64,000 nucleotides of DNA, from positions 107,288 through 171,287 of the forward strand of contig CAJNOP010000378.1 in the NCBI GenBank assembly GCA_905250075.1, written 5' to 3'. The stretch is from Rotaria sp. Silwood1 (taxonomy: Eukaryota; Rotifera; Eurotatoria; Philodinida; Philodinidae). The position numbers and the translations under genes are program-made. Below are positions 10,979-24,665 of the stretch, in pieces. The notes below the pieces were generated by a model, which worked only from the letters and a program-made list of their open reading frames with translations, did not search any database and was not told where the DNA came from. Each line of letters opens with the position of its first letter. Within the stretch, counting starts at the first letter, position 1.

Positions 10979-13900
10979 TTATCGAAGAAATTGAACAATA
11001 TAACGAATAGCTATTTGTGATTCATCAAAGACGATGTATTCGTTATACTTAAATGAATGAGACGAATGCTTTGGATCTTCACAAGAAATCAGTCGACCTA
11101 GTGGCATTTTAATACCTAGAAAAATATCCATATATTAGGAAAAATTAGATAGAATCATTCAATGAAACAAACTACCATCTCTTGTGATCGTGTATCGTGG
11201 ATCAGGAATTGAGCGACCATGACCTTTACGACTTTGATATTCATCGAAGTCTAACGGTTCATCTTGATCATCACTTTCATCACTGATTTCTTCGGATTTG
11301 CCTAATGCCACTTCACACAATAACATAATGCAACGTTCACCATCACTTTTTGTAACACCGGAACAATAATTGAGACTTTTCACAAATGCATCAGCTGTGT
11401 AGATTCCCTAAAACAGTAGGCGAGCATTAATACAAACCATGCACTATCCATTACCTTTCCAAATATACTTCCAGTACTTTTTGCGCATAAAGGTGCAATT
11501 AAAAGTCCTAAAAACATAAGCGAAGACTATTGCTTTATTGATGTATCTCAAAGGAATGAATACCTCGTGTAAGTATACCAATCGAATTGCAAATATTCGT
11601 ACCATGCCAGAGTAAATAATGGTTATCTAGATTCCGTTGAAAGCGTCGCTCATCATCATTAGGTCGTGCGAATTTGAATATTTGTTCGACTTTTGTACCG
11701 GGCACACTTGCCCAGATATAGCGTAAAATCAATCCGTAATCAACATCATTTTGATTCATGACTTCAAATTGACAATTAATCGATTTATACAAATAATCTA
11801 ATGGCGATATCTGATTTAAATTGGTTTGTGCAGCTAGAAGAATTTTGTACGATAATTCCAATTCAAATATGTCAGTGAGTTTCTGTTCCTGCAGTTTGAC
11901 AGCTTGTAAAGTATCGATTATTGGTAGTTTCTCATCATCATAGCCCGGCAAAGGTATTAGACTATAATATTCATTGGTGAGTTGACAAATCGAATCAAGT
12001 AAGCGTCCAAATTCAGTGTTTTCATCGGAAATAGTTTGTTGTATAAGTAATTGAAGTTTTTCTTTTTGTTCGATGTCACTTTTCAGTTTTCCTAATACGT
12101 CACGTGCTTTTTGTAGACTCTCGGGTCTTAGTTGAGAAAGAGGCATCCATGCAAGATCTGATTTAGCTTCTTTGGCCTTTTTGCGTATCGCTTCGGAATT
12201 AAGGAATGTTCTGAAAAGGTCCTTGTATTCATCTGATTTTAATTTAGACGGTACCTGTTGGGCTTCATCATTCAGTCGTTCAAAATCAATGGGAACGTCC
12301 GTGTTATTTTGTGTTTGGTTATCGCTTAGTTGTATTAGTGTGTATTTCTTTAGTTTCTTTTCGAATTGATTCGTATTTTCCCAGGCGTTACCCGTTTTCT
12401 CTTGAAAAATTTTACAGAATTCTGCTCGACATTCTTCAAATGATGGGTAAGGTGTTGATTGGTATTGCCCATTACCGTCACCAATACGTCCCCAACGTGT
12501 GAATAGAAGATAGAGACTTGTTTTGGTTCGATGCTTAATAACTTGCATTCGATAAAAATTGTATAAACTAATGAGACCATGGTCTATATCAGTGATGGTT
12601 AAACGAACATCATAAGGTTCATTCTTGTCTGTATCCCAGACAATTTCACCTGTTTCATTCATGTTCGATAGTGGATCAACTTTATAAATACTATTCGTCT
12701 TGTCTATAGGATGAGTAGCCATGTATTGACTAATGTACTGTTGAGCATCTGAATAATAATCTGTAACACCGAGTAGATCCTTATTTGGATCATTAACAAT
12801 AAAACTATGATTCGTTAAATTTTCTGTGTCCATCGGTTCTTTAAATAATGAAGCATCCACTGAGCGAAGTAACTCAAGTATTTCATCGTTATTTGTATAG
12901 GAAACATTTGGAAATGGTTGAGTTAGGTAATGTACACATGTACGACCGAGTGCATCCGTAGCATTGAGATCGATATTGGATGTCAGTTGAAACTTATTTG
13001 ATTGATTCATATGTTCCTCATCTGAATCGAGGTTCTTTTTCGATGATTTATCACCACTATTGATCGCATAATCTTTATTGAGTAATAACTTTACCATGTT
13101 CAAGTCATTCTAAAAATCAAAGATATGTTTAGATACCGAGAGATCGATTTCAACCTATTTTACCTGTTGAATGGCGTACATCAATGGTGTCAGTCGTTGT
13201 TCATCAGGAAAATTAACGTCTGCTCCAAGTTCAAGTATAAATTTCGCCAATTCAAAATTATGATGAATTATTGCATTGATCAATGGTGATGTTCGAATAA
13301 TTGTTGATGCGTTTTCTAAGTCTAGCGGTGTGCGTGCAACTGCTTTTCGTGAAACTGTGCTAATGATTTCGAATGACAATGGATTTCTTTCAGTGCGATT
13401 ATCATAATTGCATAAACAATCAAGAGATTTGCCAGAAATAAAAACAGTTCGAAGAAATTCTTTGTCAAAGGAACTGTCTCTATTTGAATTCCAGAATAAT
13501 AAACCATAAGCTGTGTTTCCATACTGATCCGTTCGATTCAAATCCAACTCTGTAGGATATTTCTTCTGAAAGAATCCAATGAACGTTTTATTCTGTACAA
13601 TACAGGCATAATGTAACGGATACATTCCGTAATCATCAGGAGCATTCCAATCTAAATTATGCTTTGAAAAATGCGTTAAAAACTTGTCGAAAAATGATGC
13701 GTCAGATATCTGATTAAGATTTATAATATGAAGTAAATTTTGTCCATGGGAAGTTTTCTCTTCCAAAACAGCTCGATTTTTGACGGTTGCTATAAGACGA
13801 AGAGCAAGATTGAGTTGATTAAGTGAAATTGCAGTTTCTAAGACTTGAATATATTTCAAATGGAAACGATCAAGATCACGGAGGATTAACGATAAAACTC

Positions 13901-16900
13901 CTTGCCAATCTTGTTGTTTGATTATTAAAGAAATCAACGAACCCGACTCATGGTAGTGTTTACTCAAATCGATATCGATCGGTTGATGAAGAAATGTGAT
14001 CAAAAGATTCAAACGCTTCATTGCAATGCAGTCGGCAACAAAAGAATTCAAGAGATCATGTTCAGCTAATAAATTCGCACTATGTTTGAATAGCAGCATT
14101 ATACAAATAGTGGCTTCTTTCTTAATAGCGAGATTTAGTGGAGTATTTCCTTCCTTATTTTTCGCATGTAGTGATTCATAATTCATAGCTTGCATGAGGA
14201 GATCGCATAGTTCGATGGGATCATTGTTGCTCTTACTTCCTAAAAAGACATTATGCAATGGAATATTGCCAAGGTCATCTTTAGCGAATAAATCGCAGCC
14301 ATTATCAATGAGGGTTTGTTCAACAACATTTATCGTTTCGACGATGCCTGGGTTATGAAAAACGGCAATGTGTAATGGTGTACTGCCAGATTTTCCTTTC
14401 AAATTCAATGTATCATTATCAATAGCGATCAGTTTCTCGATGAATAAATGAAAAACTTCTAGATAATCATCAGATCGAGATGAACCAGTCAGAAAATGAT
14501 GTAAGGCTTGGTTGTGTTCAGCGTCATAAGCAAGAAGATCACATTTTGGATGATTTAAAAGATCACGAATAACGGGATATCGTTGAAGTTTACATGCGAT
14601 CATCAACGGAGTTAGATTCATTCCAGATGATTTTTCTGATGAAACAAAATTAACATCACATGAGGGTTCCTTAAGCAGTAGTGTTACAATGTTATGGTAT
14701 TTTTCAACTATAGCCTTTAATAATGGTGTTTGCTCTGTTGTGGGGTGTAAAACATTGATATTTTTTGATTTCCTAAGAAAAATTTCCAATGGATGCTCTT
14801 CAAATTGACTGGAATATGGTGTTTCATACAATAAATGGAAAATGCATGTCTCACTAAAGCATTCGAGTATATCAATGAAGTATCGAATCATTTTGATTAT
14901 TGATTGATATTGACTAAGTCGATTGCAAGAGCCATAATATCGATTGCCAAAAAGTTCTTCATACTTCGAGGTACAATAATCAAATGGTGTCTTTCGTTGG
15001 TTATCTGATGTCAAACTCATCTTTTTCAGATCCCCTGTCACCGGTAAATTCAGTAATATTTCAACAAGTTTTTCATCATCACTATTCATAGCAAAATAAT
15101 GTAAAAACGTTTTCCCATCACCATTTATATCCAAAGTTAATTCTACTTTCGCTTGATTGATGAAGAAATCAACCATGGAAACATTTTTGGATTCAAGTGC
15201 GAGCATCAATGGTGTCTGTGCTTTATTATTCATTTGAGTAGGACTACAATGGTGATCTAATAAAATTTGTGCCATTCGAAAGTAATGATCTTTCGAGAAA
15301 GTACTGCTTTTCTCTGCTAAATAGTGAAAAGCATTGCTTCCATTAACATCAACACATGTACAATCAGCGTTGTGTTTCACAACAACCTGTCCCAATCGTT
15401 CTACAGACGATTCCGATACATCTAAATCAGCTATTAGCATAACGATTGTTTGACCTTCATCATTTTTAAAATTAATATTTGCTTGATGTTCATTTAGCAG
15501 ATAATCACAGATACCGTAATGCCCTTTCGAAAAACCAATTTCAAGGCATGTCACTCGCCAACGGTTGGCAATATTGATCTTTGCTCCAGCTTGCAACAGT
15601 AATCGAACACAAAAGTACCAACCGTAAGCAATCGCATAATGCAAAGCTGAATTCATCGATGAATCGAATGCATTTGGATTTGCTCCAATGCGAAGTAAAT
15701 AAGAAACAACATGCGCATGCCCATACATACAAGCATGAATCAAGGGTGTTCGTTTGAAGCGATCACGTGCTTCGACTCGAGCTCCATGTTTAACTAAGCA
15801 TTTAACAATGTCTAGGAATCCATGTTGACATGCGAACATGAGCGGTGTTAATTTTTCCTTTGATACGCTTGTAAATACGTCAATAGTAGCGCCGTATTGA
15901 ATAAGAACTTCAGCACATTCTATGTGGTTATGTATAACAGCTAAGTGTAAAGGATAGTGTTTTGCTTTATTCATTCGATCGATTGAGGCGAGACCATACT
16001 TTTGATATTCGGCTAGATCATCTGCCTCATTCGATTCGGCCTTTTCTTTTGCTTTTATTAATAGTAATTCGGCATTCGTAGAACGACCGCATATACAAGC
16101 GATGTGTAATGGAGTATTACCCTTGCTGCTAGTAACATTAAACTTGACATCCCTAGATATTGATATTACAGTACAATATGATTATTCTCTTGTGATAGTT
16201 TTTACTTTGATAAGAGATACTTCAGAGGACCTGGTCCCTCACAGGCAGCAGCATAATGAATGATTCTCCTCTGTTCGGTATCGGCAATATTGAACTTAGG
16301 TACAATCGCCAATAGTTGTTTCAAATATTGTGCGTTTGGATTAATAGCAGCACAATGAATAGGTGTCATCTAAAGTACCATTGTTTTTTATATTTTTTCA
16401 ACGGAAAGCAAATGCTTACTTGAGAATTCTTTTTAGCATTTTTGACAACGTCAGCGGCTTTATCGATTGTTAAATTCTCTTCATCAAAACTTAAAACCTA
16501 TGCAGAATGTATGTTGAATAGAACTGTTACCGATTTCTTTTACCTGGTGATGAAGTTGATTGAATCCATGAAACTTTGGATTTGCCATCTCATTCATAAG
16601 GCTCACTGCTAACTTTCGGTGACCGCGAAGAATGCAGATGATAATCGAATCATGGGCGCGAGGGCACTAAGTCAAAAGAATCCTGTTCATCTTTTATCTG
16701 TATAGAAAAAGAGAACCATGCATTCGATTACATTTAACTTTTTCCGAAGTAACTTATAAACTTCGTGTGAACAATTGTTTTGCAATGCAAATGTTAGAAT
16801 ATCAGCTTGGCAGGACCGAGTGAGTACTTCTTTGGTATCCTAATTGAGTTTTATCAATAGAAAATAATAGTTTAATTCGTGATCAAAATCCTACTTTGAA

Positions 16901-18057
16901 CAGTGCAGAGTTACCTTCACGAGGTCCACGACGAGTAGATACAGTTGTACTATGTAGATAAGTATTCTTAAAAAAATGTTTCTCATTTGAAATCATTTAC
17001 GTTTCTGTCGTGCTTTTTCGCACAGTCACTTCTGGATGAGGGCATAGACCTCCTTTTGGATGCAGCAAATCATTTATGAGTATTTCGAGTAATTCAATGT
17101 TATTTTCTCTAATTGCATAATGAATCGCCGAAAGACTCTTCGGCAAATCACGCTTAATATGCAGCTGCAATCAAGAGATTATAGAGAAATCCACTATCGT
17201 TAAGTCAAACTCAGTTGTTCTTACCGAATAAACATGGTTAACATCATCAACAAGAGTTTTCAACAGTTCTCTATCATCTAGCATCACAGCACGAATCGCC
17301 AATTTACTTTGAACACTCGATGATATGAATGGAACTGGAATACTAAACAAATCATTATAGCGATAGATTCTCTCTAATCATGCCGAATCGAATCTTACTT
17401 GGATTCGAAAAATGGATCGACTTCATATTTTGTCACAACTTGATTTTCCTTCAGGAAACGATTACTTTGCACTTTGAATAATTTTGTTTTCGATTTCTTT
17501 CTCGACTGTTCTTGTTCAATTTCAGTGGCATCAACCGTTCGTCGTCGCTTTCTTACGGTCGATTCTCCTTTGATTGATATCTTTAATAAACGCATAGTTT
17601 CGAGAATGTCTTCTTTTTTTAATGTAACTGTTTTATCTGAGTGACGATTGACTGATTCTATTTTAGTAAGAACCGTTTCGATCTCAATCTTATCATCATA
17701 ACTATCTTTGAAATGCGTGTTTTCATCAATTTGATTTTCATCTTGACTTTCATCAACGAACGAATACCATCGAATTCGAATCTGTTTTGTATCACTGTAA
17801 ACATTTTCAAGCGTTTGACAGAGAAAAAAAGAATTGGTCGGACTTCGACATGTTAAAAATTTTTTATTTGAATAAACAGGTGTGGTTTCGGATTCTACGA
17901 CAGACTCGAATGTCGGTCGATTGTTGCGCCGATCCACTGGTTTATCCTAAAAGTAGAATTGAACGATGTTTCTTGAATTCTCATCACTTACATTCCAATA
18001 TGCTCCATTCAAACCCGTACGAGCTGACTTTCTTCTTGATTTTGCTGCTTTTTCCAT
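10979..18057 (-). CDS. Ankyrin-repeat / WGR / PARP-catalytic poly(ADP-ribose) polymerase
   Basis: Fourteen exons: 18057-17992, 17946-17399, 17342-17225, 17164-17001, 16949-16895, 16839-16732, 16666-16544, 16497-16420, 16369-16206, 16152-13164, 13109-11564, 11507-11455, 11407-11176 and 11115-10979. All 13 introns are GT-AG, 45-65 bp long, and the frame closes on 2126 codons plus stop. The N-terminus is basic with RRRT and RKKSK clusters (probable nuclear signal). Ankyrin repeats follow from about residue 245 to 1530. A WGR domain comes next (RWGRIGDGNGQYQ, about 1676), then the helical regulatory domain (about 1760-1895) and the ADP-ribosyltransferase fold. The H-Y-E triad is intact: H1973 in LWHGT, Y2007 in GKGIYTADAF and E2107 in NEYIVFD. 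It should therefore make poly(ADP-ribose) from NAD+. The domain order resembles the nematode PME-5/TANK-1 type rather than vertebrate tankyrase, which lacks WGR. The exact start is the only uncertain point, because an assembly gap lies 106 bp upstream. Confidence 0.9.
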
Positions 18058-18163
18058 ATGTGTTTATGAAAATAAATGTGCACCATGTGGATTTTATACG
18101 CGAACAAAGTATCGCAGAGAGCAGAACAATGAAAAAATGTTATTGCACAACGTCACTGAAATT

Positions 18164-18263
18164 NNNNNNNNNNNNNNNNNNNNNNNNNNNNNNNNNNNNN
18201 NNNNNNNNNNNNNNNNNNNNNNNNNNNNNNNNNNNNNNNNNNNNNNNNNNNNNNNNNNNNNNN
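18164..18263. other. Assembly gap (100 N)
   Basis: Exactly 100 N, so the length is probably a scaffolding placeholder. It lies just upstream of the PARP gene start and may hide its promoter or a first exon. Confidence 0.98.
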
Positions 18264-19932
18264 GGCAGGAGACGGATGAAAATAGTTTCTGATAAACTAA
18301 ATAAATCGATAATTCATTATAAGAATAATGCATTCGGTTATTCATCACTATCATTAACTGCTACCGTAGCTAAGCATTAGTGTCAGTTGAAGTCATTAGA
18401 CTTAAGTTTACGAATTCAAGGTGTTTGGGACATAGAGTCATTGTGCCTCTGTATTCTATTACATTATTAAACAGTGCTTCGGCATTTTAATGTTTTGAAG
18501 TATGTATTTGACCAAAAATAATAGAAAATATAGATTCACTACTACAGTTCAAGTTGCACGAGCCCACTTTGAACCACATGAAAACGGCTCCTCGAGATTT
18601 CTATGCTAGCTTAAATAAACGTTTTACTTGTATTTTGACGTTTCACTGAATTCATCCACGCTTATATGCAGATATAATTCGATTTTTGTAACTAGCATAT
18701 ACTTTTCTATGGAACGTTCAGTAAACGTGTAAAAACTTTTCAGTATATAAGTAGAGATCTGAGAATTCAGTCGTAACAATATGCTGATAAGGCCATAGGT
18801 GTTACCATATAGTGAGGGTGTGGGTGCGGGCGTGTGTAGATATGGCTTAACAAATGGAAAGCATTCATACCTCTAAGAACATAAGAATACTGATTTCGGA
18901 GCAAGTGGATATGTCTCCTAGTAAAGACGTAAGCGTTGGTACGAAACCATCTTGCAAAACCTTTATTTCAGTAGTCTGCAAGAGTTTCGATACGCAACAC
19001 CTTTAGATTCCGTAAAAAATCTTCTTTTAGAGCGCATTTAGTGGAAGAAGACAATATTCAAAACTTTCCTTGCCAAATCTATTCAAGTACACACTTCTCG
19101 TTTATATTTCTTGCCGTTAATCATGGAAACATACAGAGTTTTCCTATTCGTAGATTATTCAATGCCGCGCAATATGAGCATTCTCTTTTCAACTGAGTTC
19201 TATTGTTGATGAATGAGATAGTTCTTGAAGAGATAGTTCATGACGGGATTGTGTACACGAAACACTCAATACATACTTTTAAAAAAATTTTTTTGCTGAT
19301 TCAAAGCATGAATGTCTAAAATCACCAACCTCAAAATTTTAGGTAATAATACCTTTTCCTTTGAAAAGTTAGCCAAACTAACTTGTAGCACTATCGTACC
19401 TTTTTAGGAAAAACAAGAAAAAAAACCTTATAAAAGATGTATCCGCTTGTGTTTCAACAGATCATTGAAAATTTTCATATTATATATGAAATAATAGATA
19501 AATAGAAGTTGAACAAAATAAGCTACATTGATATAATATAATGCCTAGCAATTCAAGTTTTATAAAGCCAAGATGAGCCAAAGAGGTCCTTTTGATCAGT
19601 TGAAATCCAACAATTTATCTCTGGCTGTGTTTTAGAATCAGTAGACCCCAAACTGGATTTTATATATATTGTGCTACTTTTTTTTCTCTACAAAAGGATA
19701 TGTTAGGTGCGAAGTGAGGCTTACATCTACAAATTTTGGACAGTTTTTTAATAGAAAATGTACATATGTAGCGGTTTCATTGCCATAGCACACTGCTATA
19801 ACAAAATAGATGCAATATTCACGATGAGCATAATAACCTGTATCTAGTCATATAAATTTATGTCATTTTTTCTTGATAACTATGCATAGTTAAGTCAATG
19901 GTTATCATTATTTATCGATACAAGCTTTATGG
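18264..19932. other. Intergenic, one single-armed telomere-like tract
   Basis: AT-rich, no supported frame. GTGAGGGTGTGGGTGCGGGC at 18813-18832 is a short G-rich telomere-like tract with no facing C-rich arm. Confidence 0.5.
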
Positions 19933-20186
19933 GTCGTTGCTAGACATGGACAGCATGGTCTAGCTTCAGTTTTGGGTCTGTCTCGTTGGGAACAAAGCTA
20001 GGATCGCATCCAGAACCACGCTGCTCATGTCTAGACGGAAGTAGGGTATAGGTAAGAGACACTATTCATATTTTTTTTGTCTAAAGCTAGATCCTATTCC
20101 ACCCAGAAAAACGGTTCGACTTCAGCCCCAGGTCTGGTTTCAATATACAAGGCATCAGAATTGTACCAGTCATGTCTAATAGCGAC
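19933..20186. mobile_element. Short palindromic MITE candidate
   Basis: The left end GTCGTTGCTAGACATG and the right end, read inward, GTCGCTATTAGACATG form imperfect inverted repeats. Inside is a second inverted pair (CTAGACATGGACAGCATGG at about 19940 against CCACGCTGCTCATGTCTAG at about 20018). No clear target duplication was found, so the boundaries are provisional. Confidence 0.5.
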
Positions 20187-20254
20187 AAGTTGCGCTTGCA
20201 TATATAAATAATTTCAACGATCGGTTTAACAGTGCTAAGTTATTAAGAAGAAAT

Positions 20255-20460
20255 TTATATACGCCTACCAAAAAATTTTAACGATTAAAATCGATAAAAA
20301 TTTCAAAATCGTATGAACCAAATCGAAATCGATACTTCGATTATTCTACAACAAAATGCAAATGATAATCGATTATAATTTGGATTTTTTTTTCACGATA
20401 GTAACGATGAAAATCCTCATATAATTAGTTTCAACCCAATTTTGATTGATTTTTTCATAT
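20255..20460. repeat. AATCGATT-rich repeat tract
   Basis: Many overlapping copies of AATCGAT / ATCGATTATAAT motifs, related to tracts at 21600-21840 and 46850-47105. They are partly palindromic and AT-rich. They may be parts of one dispersed repeat family. Confidence 0.45.
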
Positions 20461-21599
20461 TGTTGTACTGATTTAAGCACGATGAGATGAAATACAACTA
20501 AATAGAGATTTCTCTAATGTAAAAGAAGACGGAGAAAATCATTATAAATCCGACTTTTCTTTTTTTCCCATGAGAATAATTTGTTATAATTCTATGCTAC
20601 CTGTGAAACTTTTCCAATCTTTTATTGTGCGTTAATCAATTTTAATACATTGTCACTTGTTAATCGACTTCAACCATACACATTGAAAATGAGTGTTTTT
20701 CTAGATCTTTGAGCGCGATACTCTAATTTTTTATGAATTGTCCATGTTTAGAAATCCTGAAGTTGTCACCAAGCGAAAGTCTTGCAAATAAAGTGTATTT
20801 TAGACTTGCTACATAATGTCTTTCAAATTAAGATGGTGTAATTACATCAAAATCGATTGAAAATTGATGAATCCTATAAAATATAGTTTAATTCTGTAAC
20901 ATAACAAAAATAAGAATACGTATAATTATCTACTATTTGAATCATTTATAGTCTGTCCTTGTCGTTCTAAAGACTTGCTCTCTATAATCTGTACTCTTAA
21001 CAAACAATGGAAAGGAAACAAATATTCTATACTTACTTCCGCTATAAGGTACATCGAAAACTGATATGGCCATTTCACTTGTTATGTAAGTGAAAGCCAT
21101 TCATTCACAGAGTACGTTGAATTGTTTCCGACCCCCACCAGTTAGGGTCTGAAAACTTAGTGTTGACCAAGCGTAACAATAATTGATTGTCACATTCTTT
21201 CTCTAGTATATATCATCTCTTATCTTCTCTGACCGAGCAACCTGTCGTGACGATTATATAAGGGCATTAAAGAGGAGAACAACAACACAACTGAAGTGAT
21301 GAAGTTGTGTAGTGAACATCGATACCGATGTTTGTAGTAATGCTATCCCTCCAGTTTATCAATGTTGAATTCATAAAAACATACAGACGGCATTGGTAAC
21401 CAATTAGACCATTTCTCTTTCGCTTTTTTGTTACATTGAACTCGGAAGCAACTTAGTGTGGTTGTTGATAAGAGTCTTCTATACTTACGCTCGCATTCTC
21501 AACACTAACGCCCCCGTATCCAGATATTCCTCGTATTGCCCCATACAATTTGCTTCTGTATATATCTTGCTGATATTCACCAAGTACTTTATTATCCAC
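20461..21599. other. Intergenic, nothing recognised
   Basis: AT-rich sequence between two AATCGATT tracts, with no supported frame. It could be the interior of one larger repeat that the tracts bound. Confidence 0.35.
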
Positions 21600-21840
21600 T
21601 AACAAGATTAAAATCGATTTTCAGGAAAAATCGTGTTATAACTGGAATAATCGTTATTAATCGATCGAATATTTTTACGACTCTAGTTTTTTATTGGTTG
21701 AGATTTTAATCGATTAACACGATTACAATGGAATTAGATAAGAAGTAGATTATAAGTGAGAAAATCATTAAAAAACGGATAAGTAGATTTATTGTCAATC
21801 GATTTAGAAACTACATTCTATTTTAATTCGATTATCTTAA
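21600..21840. repeat. AATCGATT-rich repeat tract, second copy
   Basis: Contains AAAATCGATTTTCAGG, TTAATCGATCGAAT, TTTTAATCGATTAACACG and TCAATCGATTTAG in about 240 bp. The motifs match those of the tract at 20.3 kb in both orientations. Confidence 0.45.
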
Positions 21841-22799
21841 AAAAAAGTGGAGTCACTGAGCAAAAAAAAAAGATTTATACACTGATAATCAAAGATACTC
21901 CTGTTTCACTTACGAATATTTTTCGCTGAGTCCTTACAACACATAAGAATATTAGCACTTTACTTAAAAATCACTTCTAAAGTGGTCGTTCGATTCTCAA
22001 TGGCTTCATCTGCTTGTAAATAAATTTGTTCGTTCTTTTCTTTACTTCTAACTGAATCAAAACGAAGATATTGAATATGTATATGCATCTCTATTTACCA
22101 AGTAAAGTAAGAGAACAATAATATAGCCATTGGGCTTTTTCTTCCGTTGTATAAAAAATTTCGGAGAGTTACAGCGATTTTTTTTATTGATGATCATATG
22201 TAGAAAACAAACTTTACTTTGTCAATATTGAAATATACACATCAGTAAATAGAGAATAGCACACATGCATTCGTTCGTGAGACAGTCCATTGCGAATTAG
22301 CCATCCGACAGTAATCTGCAAATAAAATGCAAGTATATCACTGCTATTCATACATTTCAAACGTGAAAGTTGAGCTCAATAATTGAATAATTGACTATTT
22401 GAAATTCAGATATTTAGATATTCAATTATTCAATACAGATATCCAGATAGTCATGTGAACACACTCAAAAGCAACTCTCTCGTTGATGCCATCACAAAAA
22501 AGAGACAGAGAGCAATATCGGGCAATGTCTTCATTAATTGAATTCTACTTTCAGGTTTGACACTGTTGAATAATTATATATTGCATTTATATAAGTAAGA
22601 ATCAGTGATTGAAGAGACACAATTTCTTTCTTAGAACTAAAAACAAACTGAAGGAAGAATAAAGAGTAGTAAGGAAAGAAACATTAGTTCTCTCGTTGTT
22701 TATCGATTTTCTTTGATGTTCTATTTCAGAATAATTTCATTGTTACAAATTAGATTTTGTCTACTATACACCGAAAATATAAAAAAGAATCAATCTGAT

Positions 22800-24250
22800 T
22801 GCATATCATTTATATCGATGTATCAGTTACAAATGCTCTTTTCAGCGAACTTATATCACATGATCGTCTAATTCAAGCCTTAACTAATGCACCAACATTA
22901 ATACAAAATCTTCTCATCAAAACAACCAGCTAGTAAAGGATAATAAACAATTAAAACTATGCAAAAAAAAGCATGTTAGTTTTTTAATTTCGGCTATTAT
23001 TTCTTCTTTTTTCTTTCTCTCGCAATGAAGACTGAATTAGCGTCAATCATTGTTAAAATTCAATGACGATAATAAATGACAGAATGTTTTCATAGAATTT
23101 CAAATGTAACTACAACGATTAATAAAACAAATTGAGAAAATAATATGAAATAATCGTTAGATGCATTCTTTCCTCATGTACCAATTTTCCATAATGTTCT
23201 ATTGATTAATGATTTCATAGTGCATTTAATTTTCGTTCAACCACGCTCAAGATATACTAAAAAAGCGGCAGCTTTTCTCAGATAAGAGAAAACAAACAAC
23301 GTTCTCATTTGACAAGAAGTTGTTCGTTTGTTCAGTGCTTATTAAATCAATGAATTTGATACAACATTTTCCCTTGCCATATGAATCGATCGAAAATAGT
23401 CGATCAATTCCAGTTGTTTTTGCTACCGACGATAAATCGCGGTTATGAATGTGGGCTAGATAAATAGGGAAAGTGGTACAACGTCGAATGGAAAATGTTG
23501 AAAAAAAAATGTCGAAAATTATAAACCTTTATAAGTCCTTATAAATTTTTGGTGAAAAAATTTTTCTAAGATTTTATCAATGGAATATAATACGTTACAC
23601 ATGCACACAGCATAACAGTGAGAGTACGGGTGAAAGCTGTGCCCTAAAAGGATTTCTGTCTTCGACATTCTGCTTTCGACATTTCGTCGTTCGACCTTTA
23701 GCCACCAAACCGATAAATAGTGTGAAGTACCTGAGTGTGGATGTTGGTACAGTTGACAAATAAGGAACACCCACACCCTCGATTCTATCGCTATCTCTTT
23801 ATTTTGTAGGTATTTAGCAACATTCAAGTATGTTTATTTATGAGCACAAATGAAAGCAGATCGAAGAGGTCAAATCAATAAGACATAGGCTTGACTCAAC
23901 TCATTTCCTAATTGTACATCCCGATTTTGCACGTATTCTACAATCTAAATTTGTTTTCCACACCCTCAAGAAATATTTCTATATCATAGAAAAAAAACAT
24001 TAATCAATGGAACCGACATCATTTTTCTCATACTAAATGTGCTAAATGTCTCATCCTCATTGAACCAACTGGTATTGACAAAAATATCATTTGTTCTCTC
24101 ATTACCGGATCGCGTGAATTATTTTCAAGAGTGATGGAATTCCGACAACTGGAGTGATTATGCTCGCTATTCTGTCTATGACAATTCTCCATAGGATCAA
24201 TTTAACAAGCTCTATTGTCTCGATAAAATAAACGATTACAGACCTAAACT
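22800..24250 (+). pseudogene. Scattered coding scraps
   Basis: Three short stretches read like protein. At about 22817-22933 a frame ends ISHDRLIQALTNAPTLIQNL before a stop. At about 23355-23448 a frame encodes HFPLPYESIENSRSIPVVFA. At about 24110-24233 a frame with two stops encodes WNSDNWSDYARYSVYDN and DQFNKLYCLDKIN, faintly like the core of a fibrinogen-related domain. They may be exons of one decayed gene or unrelated fragments. No continuous model could be built. Confidence 0.25.
23733..23779. repeat. Telomere-like foldback D (small)
   Basis: GAGTGTGGATGTTGG, a centre ACAGTTGACAAATAAGGA, then ACACCCACACCCT. It is only 47 bp but keeps the G-rich-then-C-rich order. Confidence 0.7.
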
Positions 24251-24539
24251 GGAAAAAAGTATGTAAGTAATCTACTTTTGATTTAATTTCTACGTTGGCG
24301 GACTATTCACTGAGTAGATATTAGCTAAATATTCACCAACAATGGAGACTTATGTTTGACAACCAGCCATCGTCCTCTAAATCCTGAAAATGCTACTTCC
24401 TAACTTACAGAGTTAGTCAGCTTTTGTGTAATGGGTAATACAAACGCATGCATTGATCAATTAAGGGCCCCCCTCAAAAATCGATCTCAGCCCAGGAACA
24501 TCCAAATGCCATGAAACTTTGAGGATATGTTGGAGCTAG

Positions 24540-24665
24540 GGGTAGCATATTTACTTTACTTTTTAGTTACGTAACTAAAGTAAAGTAACTATAATAGTTA
24601 CTTAGTTAATTGTAAATAGTAACTACAGTGGATATGTAGCTAATAGTGAATAGTAAATGTAGTAT
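24540..24665. repeat. GTAACTA / TAGTTAC inverted-repeat tract
   Basis: Dense, interlocking copies of TAGTTAC, GTAACTA and TTTACTTTA, including TTTTTAGTTACGTAACTAAA, which is self-complementary around TACGTA. It could form a cruciform. No transposon ends were identified. Confidence 0.55.

Noticed and set aside
17787..18380. Plus-strand frame running through the N gap
   Set aside because: It is antisense to exons 1-2 of the PARP gene and depends on unknown bases.
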